A stretch of DNA of 39,093 nucleotides from Treponema sp. (GTDB taxonomy: Bacteria; Spirochaetota; Spirochaetia; Treponematales; Breznakiellaceae), in NCBI GenBank assembly GCA_031278095.1, contig JAITLC010000103.1, positions 1 through 39,093 of the forward strand, in the 5' to 3' direction. The notes under the pieces were generated by a model. It was given only the letters and a program-made list of their open reading frames with translations. It was not told the origin of the DNA and made no database searches. Below are positions 16,111 to 25,138 of this stretch, piece after piece; position 1 is the first letter of the stretch, and every line of letters begins with the position of its first letter. The position numbers and the translations under genes are program-made.

Positions 16111-16909
16111 CATCCCTTTCAAGGATCTTGAGCACTTTTACCGGACACTTTTCAACGCAGGTTCCGCAGCTGGTACATTTACTGTAGTCAACTACCGGTA
16201 TGCCGTTCTGCATCTCTATGCAGTGTTCGGGACAGTTTTTGACGCAGAGTTCGCATTTGATGCAGCCTGCGGTACAGGTCTTGCGGACCTGTGCCTTGAT
16301 CGTATTGCGGTTATTGCAGACAGGAACGGCCCCTTTGGAATCCCCGGGAATATTGCGGATGCAGCCTTGGGGACACTCGTTTGTACAAAGTTTGCAGCCC
16401 GTACATTTACCGTGATCAATAATGGGAATCCGGTCTTCCCCCATACGTATGGCGCCGAATTTACAAACCTTGATACAGTCCCCGAAACCCAGACAGCCCC
16501 AGGCACAGAGCTTTGTACCTCCGGCAGAAATTTTGGCGGCCCGGCAGCTCTCTGTGCCGGTATAGATCCCTTTTTGCCCCGCCTTTTCGGGAGTGCCCCG
16601 GCAGGCAACAAAGGAAACCGTTGAAACCACATTAGCGCCGAGCCCCATGATGGCGGAGAGTTTTTCCGCAGTTGTCTTTCCTCCCACCGAACAGCCTGAA
16701 ATGCCGGTCTGACGGGAAGCGATGGCTGCCGCGTACGCGTCACAGCCGGGAAAACCGCAGGCCCCGCAGTTGGCGCCGGGCAGGGCTTCCCGTACCTGCG
16801 CCGCCAGGGGATCTTCTTCCACGGCAAAAAATTTTTTGAAAAATCCCAGAGCCGTCCCCAGTACAAAAGCCAGTATAAAGGCAAACAATAGGGTAATTAT
16901 AATAATCAC
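16103..16909 (-). CDS. rnfB: Rnf complex subunit B (polyferredoxin)
   Basis: A 268-residue iron-sulphur subunit that takes electrons from reduced ferredoxin. One N-terminal membrane helix (about 2-24) is followed by the RnfB-type cluster motif GANCGACGFPGC with a later Cys (Cys48, 51, 56, 73). Four ferredoxin-like motifs follow: CLGFGDCIKVC, CTGCKLCTNECP, CIKCELCVKNCP and CTSCGTCVEKCP. That gives about five predicted [4Fe-4S] clusters, an enlarged RnfB similar in plan to those of acetogenic and fermentative anaerobes. It is the last gene of the rnfCDGEAB operon, 25 nt after rnfA. The stop codon lies inside an interspersed palindromic repeat. Confidence 0.95.
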   Translation of the reverse strand: MIIIITLLFAFILAFVLGTALGFFKKFFAVEEDPLAAQVREALPGANCGACGFPGCDAYAAAIASRQTGISGCSVGGKTTAEKLSAIMGLGANVVSTVSFVACRGTPEKAGQKGIYTGTESCRAAKISAGGTKLCAWGCLGFGDCIKVCKFGAIRMGEDRIPIIDHGKCTGCKLCTNECPQGCIRNIPGDSKGAVPVCNNRNTIKAQVRKTCTAGCIKCELCVKNCPEHCIEMQNGIPVVDYSKCTSCGTCVEKCPVKVLKILERDVF

Positions 16910-16934
16910 GGCTTTCTCCTTAATCCGTCTCCGG

Positions 16935-17510
16935 TCACTTAACGAGCCCCTTGAATCCCATGAAGGCGATGGACAACAATGCTGCGCTTACAAAAAGTAT
17001 AGGAGTTCCCTTTAGAAAAGCCGGAACGGGACTTGCCTTTATCCGGTTCCGGATACCTGCCATGAGGAGGAGGGAGAGGAGGAATCCCAAGGCCACTCCC
17101 AGAGCATAGACAAGGGATTCAATAAAACTGTAGCCGTTTGAAATGACATCAAAGGTTACCGCCAAAATCGCACAGTTGGTGGTAATAAGGGCAAGGTATA
17201 TGCCCATGGCGCCGTAGAGGGCCGGGGCGGTTTTTTTAAGATAAAATTCAACCAACTGCACCAATGCCGCGATTACAAGGATGAATACCAGAATCTGCAG
17301 GAACACAAGATTCAGAGGCTCAAGGACGAAACGGTAGATGGGCCATGTAACGCAGGTTGCCAATACCGTTACAAAAGTTACCGCCAGTCCCATGCCGACG
17401 GATTTGTCTTCGGTACTGCTCATCCCGATGAAGGGACAGAGAGCAAGGAATCGCATCAATACTATGTTGTCGATAAGCAGAGCAGTGAGAAATATTTTGA
17501 AGAGGTTCAT
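16935..17510 (-). CDS. rnfA: Rnf complex subunit A (membrane)
   Basis: A 191-residue integral membrane protein with about six hydrophobic segments, of the RnfA/NqrE family. It has the conserved cysteines that in this family hold an intramembrane iron-sulphur centre together with RnfE: Cys25 in FLALCPFIG and Cys113 in LITTNCAIL. The start overlaps the end of rnfE by 4 nt, indicating translational coupling. Confidence 0.95.
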   Translation of the reverse strand: MNLFKIFLTALLIDNIVLMRFLALCPFIGMSSTEDKSVGMGLAVTFVTVLATCVTWPIYRFVLEPLNLVFLQILVFILVIAALVQLVEFYLKKTAPALYGAMGIYLALITTNCAILAVTFDVISNGYSFIESLVYALGVALGFLLSLLLMAGIRNRIKASPVPAFLKGTPILFVSAALLSIAFMGFKGLVK

Positions 17511-18181
17511 GCGTTTCCTCCGTGGTAACTGTGAATTTCTGCCGCGGCAGTTTCGCCTGAAGATTCCGTCTGGGATTTAAGCTTCGATTTGATAAAGAGA
17601 TTGAGGGAGATAAAGAGCGCGAACACAAAGAAGCCTCCCGGCGGCAGCACAAAGAAGAGGATAGGCTGATAACTTGAAGGCAGTACCTGGAAACCCAGCA
17701 CTGTTCCTGCGCCCAGCAGTTCCCGTATCACGGCAATACCCATGAGCACCCAGGTGTAACCGAGTCCCATGCCCAGGGCATCGGGGATAACGTCTCCCGG
17801 AGGCTGCTTGCTGGCAAAGCCTTCAACTCGTCCCATGATGATACAGTTCACCACGATGAGGGGAATGAACACACCCATGGCACTGGAAAGATCCGGAAAG
17901 AATGCCTTGAGCACATAATCAATCACCGTGGTAAAGGCGGCAATGATGATGATAAAGACCGGAATACGGATCGAGACCGGAATGAGTTTGCGGAAGATAC
18001 TGATCACGATCTCCGACATGAGGATAACGAATGTCATGGAGAGGCCCATGCCGATACCGTTGGCGGCCGAGGTGGTTACCGCCAGAGATGAACAGAGGCC
18101 TATCATCAGCATGAGTAGCGGGTTTTCCCGAATGATGCCGTTATTGAAGAGCCTGAAAAACTTTTTTGCGCCGTCGCTCAC
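17507..18181 (-). CDS. rnfE: Rnf complex subunit E (membrane)
   Basis: A 224-residue membrane protein of the RnfE/NqrD family, paralogous to RnfA. The conserved cysteines are Cys30 (MIGLCSSLAVTTSAANG) and Cys113 (IVVNCIIMGRVEGFAS). About six hydrophobic helices are visible and the C-terminus is hydrophilic. It overlaps rnfG at its start and rnfA at its end by 4 nt each, so these genes are tightly coupled. Confidence 0.95.
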   Translation of the reverse strand: MSDGAKKFFRLFNNGIIRENPLLMLMIGLCSSLAVTTSAANGIGMGLSMTFVILMSEIVISIFRKLIPVSIRIPVFIIIIAAFTTVIDYVLKAFFPDLSSAMGVFIPLIVVNCIIMGRVEGFASKQPPGDVIPDALGMGLGYTWVLMGIAVIRELLGAGTVLGFQVLPSSYQPILFFVLPPGGFFVFALFISLNLFIKSKLKSQTESSGETAAAEIHSYHGGNA

Positions 18182-18792
18182 TGTGCGCCTCCCAGATATG
18201 CAAAGGCAGCGTTACCCGCGGCCTTTACCGCGGCAGCTACCGCATGGCTCGTGATGGTAGAAGCGGTAACGGCGATGACATCCTTCTTCACCTCAAAGGG
18301 CTCGCTTACGCTCTTGCCTGCAAATTGTCCGTAGAAGGTAAGACCCGCTGCCCGGTCAACAAAGTAATTTGCAGCGGCCGCATTGGCCCCCAGGCCCGGT
18401 GTGTCCGAGTGTTCAAGAATCTTCACGCCGCTCACCGTACCGTCGGCATTGATACCCGCCAGCACTTTGATCTGTCCGCCGTAGCTGGCCCGGGAACAGC
18501 GCAGGACCGCGCCGATGAGGACGCCGCCCTTGCGGGCTTCATATTCACTTTCAAATGTTACTGAAAGGTCGGGACTTGCAATGGTTCCGCTGATATCCGT
18601 AAAGGAATCCGCTTCCGGAAAAAGCTCTTTTAGAGCCGCTTCCAGATCCGTCTGCTGCCGCATTGCGATGATCCTCTCCGTCCCTGTATAGACAAAGGCC
18701 AGCATGACGCAGGCCGCGGCGGCAAAGACAGCCAGGGTAAGGCCCAGTTTGAGCATGCTTCCAAAGCCGTCGTCCCTTACTACGGTACTCAT
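18178..18792 (-). CDS. rnfG: Rnf complex subunit G (covalent FMN protein)
   Basis: A 204-residue protein with one N-terminal membrane helix (about 15-36) and a periplasmic FMN-binding domain. HSDTPGLGA (128-136) is the typical family segment. The flavinylation site is normally [S/T]GAT; here the aligned residues are TAST (176-179) followed by ITSHAV, so the flavin-bearing Thr179 is kept but Gly and Ala are replaced. The ATG overlaps the rnfD stop (ATGA). Flavin attachment in this family is done by ApbE; no apbE is visible in this window. Confidence 0.92.
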   Translation of the reverse strand: MSTVVRDDGFGSMLKLGLTLAVFAAAACVMLAFVYTGTERIIAMRQQTDLEAALKELFPEADSFTDISGTIASPDLSVTFESEYEARKGGVLIGAVLRCSRASYGGQIKVLAGINADGTVSGVKILEHSDTPGLGANAAAANYFVDRAAGLTFYGQFAGKSVSEPFEVKKDVIAVTASTITSHAVAAAVKAAGNAAFAYLGGAQ

Positions 18793-19868
18793 GTTGTCTC
18801 CTTTGCTTTGACCTTCGATTTGGAGACAGAGCCATACTTTTTGGGGAGGAGCCGGTTGAGGAACGGGGTGAAGGCATTCATAATGAGAATGCCGTAGGTA
18901 ACTCCCTCAGGATAGGAACCCCATTTACGGATGAGGATCGTGATGAGCCCCGCTCCCGCGCCGAAAATGAATTTTCCCCTGGCGGTAAGGGGAGCGGTTA
19001 CATAGTCGGTAACCATGAAGACAGCCCCGAATGCCAGCCCTCCGCTCAGGATGCCTACGAGGGGATCCATTCCGAAACAGAATGAAGCAATAAAGCCCGT
19101 CACCAGCATGGCAAGAGGCGCCCGCCAGTCTATGGTCTTGGTGAGGATAAGGAAGATCAGGGCCGCCGCAATACATAAAATGGATGATTCACCGATAGAG
19201 CCCGCATGGTTTCCGATAAACAACATACCGATGGTATCCCGGTAACTGTCGGTAAGACTGAGATTCCAGCCTTGAAAGGCCCGGCCTATTTCCGCTGTGG
19301 TTCCACCGGCTTTGAGGATTCCCAGAGGCGTTACCCCGCTGATGCCGTCAACGGCGGAAACAGCGTCGAGGGAATTCACGTGTAAAGGAAAGCCTCCCTT
19401 AGGATTGTGCCAGGTGGTAAGAGCCGCAGGAAAACTCATCAGCAGGAATGCCCTGCCTGCCAATGCAGGATTAAACACATTGGCCCCCAGTCCTCCGAAG
19501 AATTCCTTGGCGGCGATCACCGCGAAGATCGACCCCAGGGCCGTCATCCAGGGCGGCGTTGAGGGTGGTACAATGAGTGCGAGCAGAAGTCCTGAAACCC
19601 CGGCCGAAAGATCCCCGGCACGGAAGCTTTGCCCGGTTATGTTGCGGAAAAGAAATTCCGACAGTACCGCTGCTGCCACCGAAACAATAATGTTCAACAG
19701 CGCCGAAACTCCGAAGATCACAATTCCGAAGATCGAAACCGGAATCAGAGCCATGAGCATGTTTGCCATGAGACGGCGGGAATTCACCGGAGAGGAGATA
19801 TGGGGAGAGGAAGCCAGCAGGAATGAATTTGAAGACTGAATCTGATTGGGTGTATGTATGTCAGACAT
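18789..19868 (-). CDS. rnfD: Rnf complex subunit D (membrane, covalent FMN)
   Basis: A 359-residue membrane protein of the RnfD/NqrB family with about nine hydrophobic segments, part of the ion-translocating path. The FMN attachment motif is present as SGVT (177-180) in VDGISGVTPLG, the family pattern being SGAT, with Thr180 the expected flavin site. GGLGANVFNPALAGRAF (125-141) is a strong family signature. The ATG follows the rnfC stop directly, and an AGGAG about 8 nt before it lies inside rnfC. Confidence 0.95.
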   Translation of the reverse strand: MSDIHTPNQIQSSNSFLLASSPHISSPVNSRRLMANMLMALIPVSIFGIVIFGVSALLNIIVSVAAAVLSEFLFRNITGQSFRAGDLSAGVSGLLLALIVPPSTPPWMTALGSIFAVIAAKEFFGGLGANVFNPALAGRAFLLMSFPAALTTWHNPKGGFPLHVNSLDAVSAVDGISGVTPLGILKAGGTTAEIGRAFQGWNLSLTDSYRDTIGMLFIGNHAGSIGESSILCIAAALIFLILTKTIDWRAPLAMLVTGFIASFCFGMDPLVGILSGGLAFGAVFMVTDYVTAPLTARGKFIFGAGAGLITILIRKWGSYPEGVTYGILIMNAFTPFLNRLLPKKYGSVSKSKVKAKETT

Positions 19869-21497
19869 CTATGCGTCTCCTAACAGGAAGGCCGACCCAT
19901 CAGGACCCCGGCGGAATGTTTTCTCTCCAGGCTGAACCGGAGCGGCCTCTCCCGGCCGGGCGGCTTTGGCATCCGCCTTTGCCGCTGCCTGAGCAGCCTG
20001 AGCCAGTTTTTCTGCGGAAAGTTTTGCGGTTGCCGCCTGTTTGATGCGGAGCCTCTGTTTTCCTACCCGGAAACGCTGCACCAGTTTTATCCGGGCCGGG
20101 CACATGTAACTGCAGCTTCCACATTCAATGCAATCCATAAGCCCGGCCTTCACCGCATAGTCCAGATCCCCTTCCTCAAGACTGTTATTCATGATCACCG
20201 GGGAGAGGCGGCAGGGACAGTTCCGGATACAGCGGCAGCAGCGGATACAGGGCCCCTCCGCATAGGCCGTGGTTTCTCCGGCGGTCATCAATATTATGCC
20301 GGAAGTATTCTTCTGAATGGGAATTTCAAGACCGGGAACCGCAGTACCCATCATGGGGCCGCCGAAGAGGATCTTCTTCAGGTTTTTCCGGTCTATATCT
20401 ATGAACCGGGGGGGCAGATCTGTCAGCAGGGTGCCGATGGGCGCCCGGATATTCTTCGGCGTCTTGCAGGCTCCTCCGGAAACGGTAAGATCCCGGTCGA
20501 TGAGGGGTTTCCCCAGGCTGAAGGCTTCCGCAATGGCGATGAGAGAACCCACATTTTGCACGATGCAACAAACATCCATTGGAAGGCCGCCGCTGGGCAC
20601 CTCCCGGCCGGTCAGAGCGGTAATCAGCATCTTTTCGCCCCCCTGGGGGTAACGGGTTTTGCAGAGCCCGATATTCACTTCGCCGTCTATTTCAACCAGC
20701 CGTATTTCCTGTTCAAGCATGGGAATGAGCCGGGCCTTGTTATCCTCCATGCCGATGATAGCGCGTTTCACGCCGCTTATCTTCATCACTATGGCAAGAC
20801 CCAGAGCCAGAAGATGGGGCTTTTCGGTCATGGCTGCTTCGTCTGTGGTAAGGTAGGGTTCACATTCCGCCCCATCGGCAATGATCGTGTCTATGATTTT
20901 CCCCGGCGGCGGATTGAGCTTTACATGGGAAGGAAAACCGGCTCCCCCCATGCCTGTTAAGCCCGCATCCCGGATACGCTGGAGAGCTTCTTCCCTACTG
21001 CAGGTTTTGTAATCCAGGGGAGGCATCAAAAGTATTTCCGTTCCTGCCACGGCTTGAGATTCGGCAGAAACAAGTGTCTCTGCCTCAATTACCACACAGA
21101 GCCCTTCGGTATTGTTGGACTGCATCCTCATTTCAATCTTTTTGACAATTCCGGTGATGGAAGCGTGAACCGGCACCGTCATCGGTCCCGGGGCGGCTCC
21201 TTCGGCAATCTTCTGACCGCGGACGACCCTGTCGCCCGGCTTAACCAGACATGTGTTTGGGGCTCCGAAATGCTGGTTTATGGGGATAACTACCCGTTTG
21301 GGCAGGGGCGCTGCCTCCACCGGTTTTCCCTCGGTGGCATGCTTTCTGGTGGAGAGCTTGAGCCCTCGTTTGAATGTACTAACATGCGTCTTTTTAGGCC
21401 GCAAACGCAGGGAAATTAATGGTACGACACCACCTTCGGCGGCTTGTGTATGACACTTCGTCTCATGTTCGATTGAATTTTCAAGGTTAACCCGCAT
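19869..21497 (-). CDS. rnfC: Rnf complex subunit C (NADH/FMN-binding)
   Basis: A peripheral subunit of up to 542 residues that carries the NADH and FMN sites. The nucleotide-binding segment GMGGAGFPSHVKL and then DGAECEPYLTTDE are clear. Two [4Fe-4S] motifs follow: CIRCCRCIRNCP (about 417-428) and CIECGSCSYMCP (about 455-466). The first has two extra cysteines, one replacing the usual Gly of CxxCGxC. The C-terminal ~60 residues are Ala/Lys-rich. The start is uncertain: ATG at 21497 gives ~45 residues before the usual RnfC beginning (here TFKRGLKL), and the first 16 codons are part of a repeat also found upstream of thrC. TTG at 21407 is the alternative. No ribosome site precedes either. First gene of the operon. 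Confidence 0.93.
   Translation of the reverse strand: MRVNLENSIEHETKCHTQAAEGGVVPLISLRLRPKKTHVSTFKRGLKLSTRKHATEGKPVEAAPLPKRVVIPINQHFGAPNTCLVKPGDRVVRGQKIAEGAAPGPMTVPVHASITGIVKKIEMRMQSNNTEGLCVVIEAETLVSAESQAVAGTEILLMPPLDYKTCSREEALQRIRDAGLTGMGGAGFPSHVKLNPPPGKIIDTIIADGAECEPYLTTDEAAMTEKPHLLALGLAIVMKISGVKRAIIGMEDNKARLIPMLEQEIRLVEIDGEVNIGLCKTRYPQGGEKMLITALTGREVPSGGLPMDVCCIVQNVGSLIAIAEAFSLGKPLIDRDLTVSGGACKTPKNIRAPIGTLLTDLPPRFIDIDRKNLKKILFGGPMMGTAVPGLEIPIQKNTSGIILMTAGETTAYAEGPCIRCCRCIRNCPCRLSPVIMNNSLEEGDLDYAVKAGLMDCIECGSCSYMCPARIKLVQRFRVGKQRLRIKQAATAKLSAEKLAQAAQAAAKADAKAARPGEAAPVQPGEKTFRRGPDGSAFLLGDA
21448..21491. repeat. 44-bp repeat, second copy (start of rnfC)
   Basis: Matches 7441-7484 at 35 of 44 positions, including CTTCGTCTCATG and TCGATTGAATTTTCAAGGTT. 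The copy upstream of thrC is in its 5' leader; this one lies on the opposite strand to rnfC, covering the first codons of the longer rnfC reading frame. Confidence 0.55.
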
Positions 21498-21502
21498 AGT
21501 TC

Positions 21503-21532
21503 ATACTATGGCGAAACCGGCCCCGGAATCAA
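21503..21532 (-). promoter_or_regulatory. Predicted promoter of the rnfCDGEAB operon
   Basis: On the minus strand: -35 TTGATT (21527-21532), an 18-nt spacer, and -10 TAGTAT (21503-21508), which ends 5 nt before the ATG at 21497. A 16-nt spacer with CATAGT as the -10 box is also possible. Matches are moderate. If used, the mRNA would begin at about the start codon. Confidence 0.35.
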
Positions 21533-21583
21533 GACTTTTTGGCCGGGAACTAAAGAACTATAGTATCCCTCCTCTCTTCGTGT

Positions 21584-21597
21584 TAGAGTTTACTCTA
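21584..21597. promoter_or_regulatory. 14-bp palindrome before the SNF2 helicase gene
   Basis: TAGAGT and ACTCTA are perfect inverted arms around TT, ending 3 nt before the ATG at 21600. It lies in the divergent region between rnfC and the helicase gene and could be an operator or a short hairpin at the translation start. No regulator can be named. Confidence 0.35.
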
Positions 21598-21599
21598 CA

Positions 21600-24500
21600 A
21601 TGGCAAAGCAGCAATATGGGCTTACACCCTGGGGAGCGTGGTTTATTGAAGTGCTGGACGCATACGAGATGGGCGCCCGGCTTGATCGTGGGAGAAGCTA
21701 TGCCAATACGGGGAAGGTTCTTTCGCTGGAGATACGGAACTGCAAGGCAATAGCCAAAGTCAAGGGGAATTATCGTCCCTTTTATAAGGTTGAAGTTGAT
21801 TTTCCTCCTCTGGGCAAGGCGGAACAGGCGAAACTTGCCGCTATTATTGAAGAAGATCCTTCCCTGCTGGTCCGGATAAAAAGCGGCGAACTGCCGGAAG
21901 AGTTGCTGCAGAAGCTCAAAAAGAAGGGGATCAAACTCATTCCCAAACGTTGGAATGAAATGAAGCGCAGTTGTTCCTGTCCCGATTGGGGCGATCCCTG
22001 CAAGCATCAGGCGGCGCTCTATTACATTATAGCACGGCAGATTGATGCGGAGCCTCAAACTCTTTTTACCCTCCGGGGTGTCGATCTTAAAAGTCTGGCC
22101 GGGAAATACCAGGGAGACATGACGGCTGTTCTGGAATCGCCTTTTGTGATTGAGAAGTTCCAGGAGGAATATTCCGCTCTCGGGGAAGCCGAATTGCAGG
22201 TCTTGCGGTTTCCGGATATTCCCCTCTGTACGGATCTTGTTATGTCCCTCCTGCCTCCTTCGCCGGTTTTTTCAAGCCGTAACTTTGCCCTTGTCCTGGG
22301 GGAGTTTTATCACAGCGCGGTGCGTCAGAGTTTTATTCCTTTTAGCGAAGACGCCTCGCGGGAGCATCTTTTTTCCTGCTCCCACTGGAAGCTTGAGTGT
22401 AAAGACCCCGGGCCCGGCGCGGAAACAGTGTTGGTACGCAGCGGCATTGCAGGGGAAACCGAATCCTTTTCTGTCTATGAGGCGGTATCCAGGTTTTACG
22501 CCTTTTCCCGGGATGAAGGCTCCCGCTCTTATACCTTCCTGTTTTATTTGGCGAAATTTTTAGGTGCGCTACTCCGTTCCGGGGCCTATATCCCCGCGGT
22601 CTTTGCAGATGAAAAGAAACTGGAGATCGTCTGGCTGCCTTTTACCAGGCTGCCCTATATCAATACATGCATGAATTACCTTGCCGCGCTTGAAGATTCA
22701 ATGCTTGAACTGGGCAGGAAAGGCACAAAGAAAAAGATCTATGCCACAGGCCGTTCTACGCTCGATCTCCTGTGTTCCGCCTTTCTCAACGAATGGGTTA
22801 AAAAGAATTACGATCTTGTCCCTTCATTGCACAAGGGAGATGAAGGGTTCCGCAGAATAGGCGCTCTTTTTTTTGAGGGCGGCAGAATCAATATTTCCTC
22901 CCCGGCCCTGCAGTATCTGCCTCAAAGCATAGGCAACTGGCTTACCGTATTGCACACCGATTTTTCAGCATGGCAGTACCGTTTTATCATCAAGGAACTT
23001 GGTTCCAAAGAAGATATCCCCGGTTTCAGCCTTGCCATGGACGTACTGGTGGAAGACAGGGAGGCAAAGACAGGCGCAAAGAGAATTCTCCTCAGGGAAG
23101 CGGTAAAGGCCACGGGAAACATCGGGGTGTTAAAGGCCCCGGCGGCTCTTTCCAATTATCTTCCGGAAATCAGGGCCCTCTTTACCAGGAAGATGGTGAA
23201 TCTTTCCGAAGAACGGCTGATCAATTTTCTGGACGACGCTTCCCGGCTTCTGGCAAAGCTGGGAATTCCTGTCATACTTCCCAAAACCCTCCACCGGGAA
23301 CTGAAGCCCCGGCTTGTCCTCATGGCAGAAACAAAAAAATCAGGTTCCCTTGTTTCGTATCTCAATCTGGAAAAACTTCTGGACTGGCAATGGCAGATTG
23401 CCCTGGGAGACGAAGTAATCAGCCTTAAAGAATTTGAATCTCTCATCAAACAGAAGAAAGGTATCGTAAAATTCCGGGACGCCTTTATCCGCATCGATCC
23501 TGCGGAACTTCGTTCCCTGCTTAAAATGGTAAAGGAGGCGCATCCTCCCACGGTGAACGAATTCCTTAAATCCCACCTGGCAGGCGGCAGTGTCCTTTCA
23601 TTTGATGCGGAAAAGGTAATCGAAAAACTTTTTGAAGAACGGCGTTTCAGTGTTCCCAAAAAACTCAATGCGGATTTAAGGCCCTATCAGATCCGGGGCT
23701 TTAACTGGATCTGTTCCCTGCTTTTTTCCGGATTCGGCTGCATCCTGGCCGACGACATGGGGCTGGGAAAAACCGTTCAGGCAATCGCAGTAATGTTGCG
23801 GCTGAAAGATGAAGGCCTCCTCAAAAACAGAAGCCTTGTACTCGCTCCGGCGGCCCTCATGGAAAACTGGGAACGGGAACTCGGCCGCTTTGCCCCTTCC
23901 CTCAGGGTGTCCCGGTATCACGGCGGCAGCCGGAGCCTTACCGGGAAGGCCGATGTGTTTCTTACCACCTACCAGACCGCGGTGAGGGATTCGTCCAAAC
24001 TGGCTGCGGAGGCTTTCTCCCTGCTTGTGGCGGACGAGGCCCATCTCCTCAAGAATGAAGAGACCCGCGGTTCAAAAACGGTAAAAAATCTTCACGCCGA
24101 ATTCCGTCTGGCCTTGTCCGGAACGCCGGTGGAAAACCGCCTTGAGGATATGCGTTCTCTTTTTGATGTCGTCCTTCCCGGATACCTGGGGGCGTCTGAC
24201 GATTTCAAAAAACGTTTCCGTATTCCCATCGAAATATACAGGCAGAAAGAAATTGCCGATGAACTCCGTTCGATTACATCTCCCTTTCTCCTCCGCCGTC
24301 TTAAAACCGACAAGGCGATCATTGCCGACCTTCCGGAAAAGATTGTCAGCGATGAATACGCCGTGCTTGAAAAGGAACAGGCCGCCCTGTACGAAAACGT
24401 AGTCGCTTCGGTTCTGGATGTTTCCGCGGAAACAATGGAAGGGCAAAAACGTTCCGCCTTGGTGTTGAAACTTTTAACCGCTCTCAAACAGATCTGCGAT

Positions 24501-25064
24501 CATCCCCGTGTCTATGACAAGGAAAGCCCTGCGGTCTCAGACCTCTCCGGCAAGGCCCGGCTCCTTGTCGCTCTGCTGGAAGAAATCCTTGCCGGGGGAG
24601 AGAAAACCTTGATTTTCAGCCAATATGTGGAAACTCTGGAGTGCCTGGAAACAATCATCAGAAATGAACTGGAAGAAGAAGCCCTCGTCTACCACGGAGG
24701 CCTCAGCCAGACACAACGCAATGAAACAATAGAAAAGTTCCAGAACGACAATGTCTGCCGCATACTCCTCGTGAGCCTCCGTGCCGGGGGCCTCGGTCTT
24801 AACCTCACCTCCGCCAGCCGGGTAATCCACTACGATCTCTGGTACAACCCGGCGGTGGAAAATCAGGCTACCGACCGCGCATTCCGCATCGGACAGAAAC
24901 GCAATGTCTTTGTCCACCGTTTTATCACCAAAAACAGCTTTGAGGAAAAGATCGAATCCATGCTGAAAAGCAAACAGGAACTGGCCGACATGACCGTTGG
25001 TTCAGGTGAATCCTGGCTTGCCCGGATGAGCCACGAGGAACTCAGGGCTCTGTTTGAACGGTAA
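21600..25064 (+). CDS. SNF2-family helicase with SWIM zinc finger
   Basis: A 1154-residue Swi2/Snf2 ATPase of the bacterial RapA/HepA-like type with an N-terminal SWIM zinc finger (CSCPDWGDPCKHQAALYYI, about 124-142; CxC...CxH). Residues 200-680 have no clear motif. The helicase core contains ADDMGLGKTVQA (about 716-727), VADEAHLLKN (DEAH box at about 810), LALSGTPVENRL, and in the second lobe RILLVSLRAGGLGLNLT, then ATDRAFRIGQKRNVFVHRF. Such proteins move along DNA or remodel complexes during transcription or repair; the exact role here is unknown. No Shine-Dalgarno site is visible. It is divergent from the rnf operon. Confidence 0.92.
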   Translation: MAKQQYGLTPWGAWFIEVLDAYEMGARLDRGRSYANTGKVLSLEIRNCKAIAKVKGNYRPFYKVEVDFPPLGKAEQAKLAAIIEEDPSLLVRIKSGELPEELLQKLKKKGIKLIPKRWNEMKRSCSCPDWGDPCKHQAALYYIIARQIDAEPQTLFTLRGVDLKSLAGKYQGDMTAVLESPFVIEKFQEEYSALGEAELQVLRFPDIPLCTDLVMSLLPPSPVFSSRNFALVLGEFYHSAVRQSFIPFSEDASREHLFSCSHWKLECKDPGPGAETVLVRSGIAGETESFSVYEAVSRFYAFSRDEGSRSYTFLFYLAKFLGALLRSGAYIPAVFADEKKLEIVWLPFTRLPYINTCMNYLAALEDSMLELGRKGTKKKIYATGRSTLDLLCSAFLNEWVKKNYDLVPSLHKGDEGFRRIGALFFEGGRINISSPALQYLPQSIGNWLTVLHTDFSAWQYRFIIKELGSKEDIPGFSLAMDVLVEDREAKTGAKRILLREAVKATGNIGVLKAPAALSNYLPEIRALFTRKMVNLSEERLINFLDDASRLLAKLGIPVILPKTLHRELKPRLVLMAETKKSGSLVSYLNLEKLLDWQWQIALGDEVISLKEFESLIKQKKGIVKFRDAFIRIDPAELRSLLKMVKEAHPPTVNEFLKSHLAGGSVLSFDAEKVIEKLFEERRFSVPKKLNADLRPYQIRGFNWICSLLFSGFGCILADDMGLGKTVQAIAVMLRLKDEGLLKNRSLVLAPAALMENWERELGRFAPSLRVSRYHGGSRSLTGKADVFLTTYQTAVRDSSKLAAEAFSLLVADEAHLLKNEETRGSKTVKNLHAEFRLALSGTPVENRLEDMRSLFDVVLPGYLGASDDFKKRFRIPIEIYRQKEIADELRSITSPFLLRRLKTDKAIIADLPEKIVSDEYAVLEKEQAALYENVVASVLDVSAETMEGQKRSALVLKLLTALKQICDHPRVYDKESPAVSDLSGKARLLVALLEEILAGGEKTLIFSQYVETLECLETIIRNELEEEALVYHGGLSQTQRNETIEKFQNDNVCRILLVSLRAGGLGLNLTSASRVIHYDLWYNPAVENQATDRAFRIGQKRNVFVHRFITKNSFEEKIESMLKSKQELADMTVGSGESWLARMSHEELRALFER

Positions 25065-25072
25065 AGAACATT

Positions 25073-25109
25073 GAGGCTGTTCCAAAATATCAGATTTTGG
25101 AATAAGCTC
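25073..25109. repeat. Short palindromic element between convergent genes
   Basis: TTCCAAAAT (25080-25088) pairs with ATTTTGGAA (25094-25102). The ends GAGGCTG and TAAGCTC match those of the long coding copies in a shortened form. It sits between the SNF2 gene and dnaJ, which converge, and may end transcription from either side, but there is no T-run. Confidence 0.7.
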
Positions 25110-25138
25110 ATGCCACTGGAACCGGCGGGGATCTTCGC

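Noticed and set aside
21508-21753. An 81-codon frame starting before the SNF2 helicase gene
   Set aside because: It overlaps the helicase gene in another frame, has no recognisable sequence, and lies over the predicted rnfC promoter.
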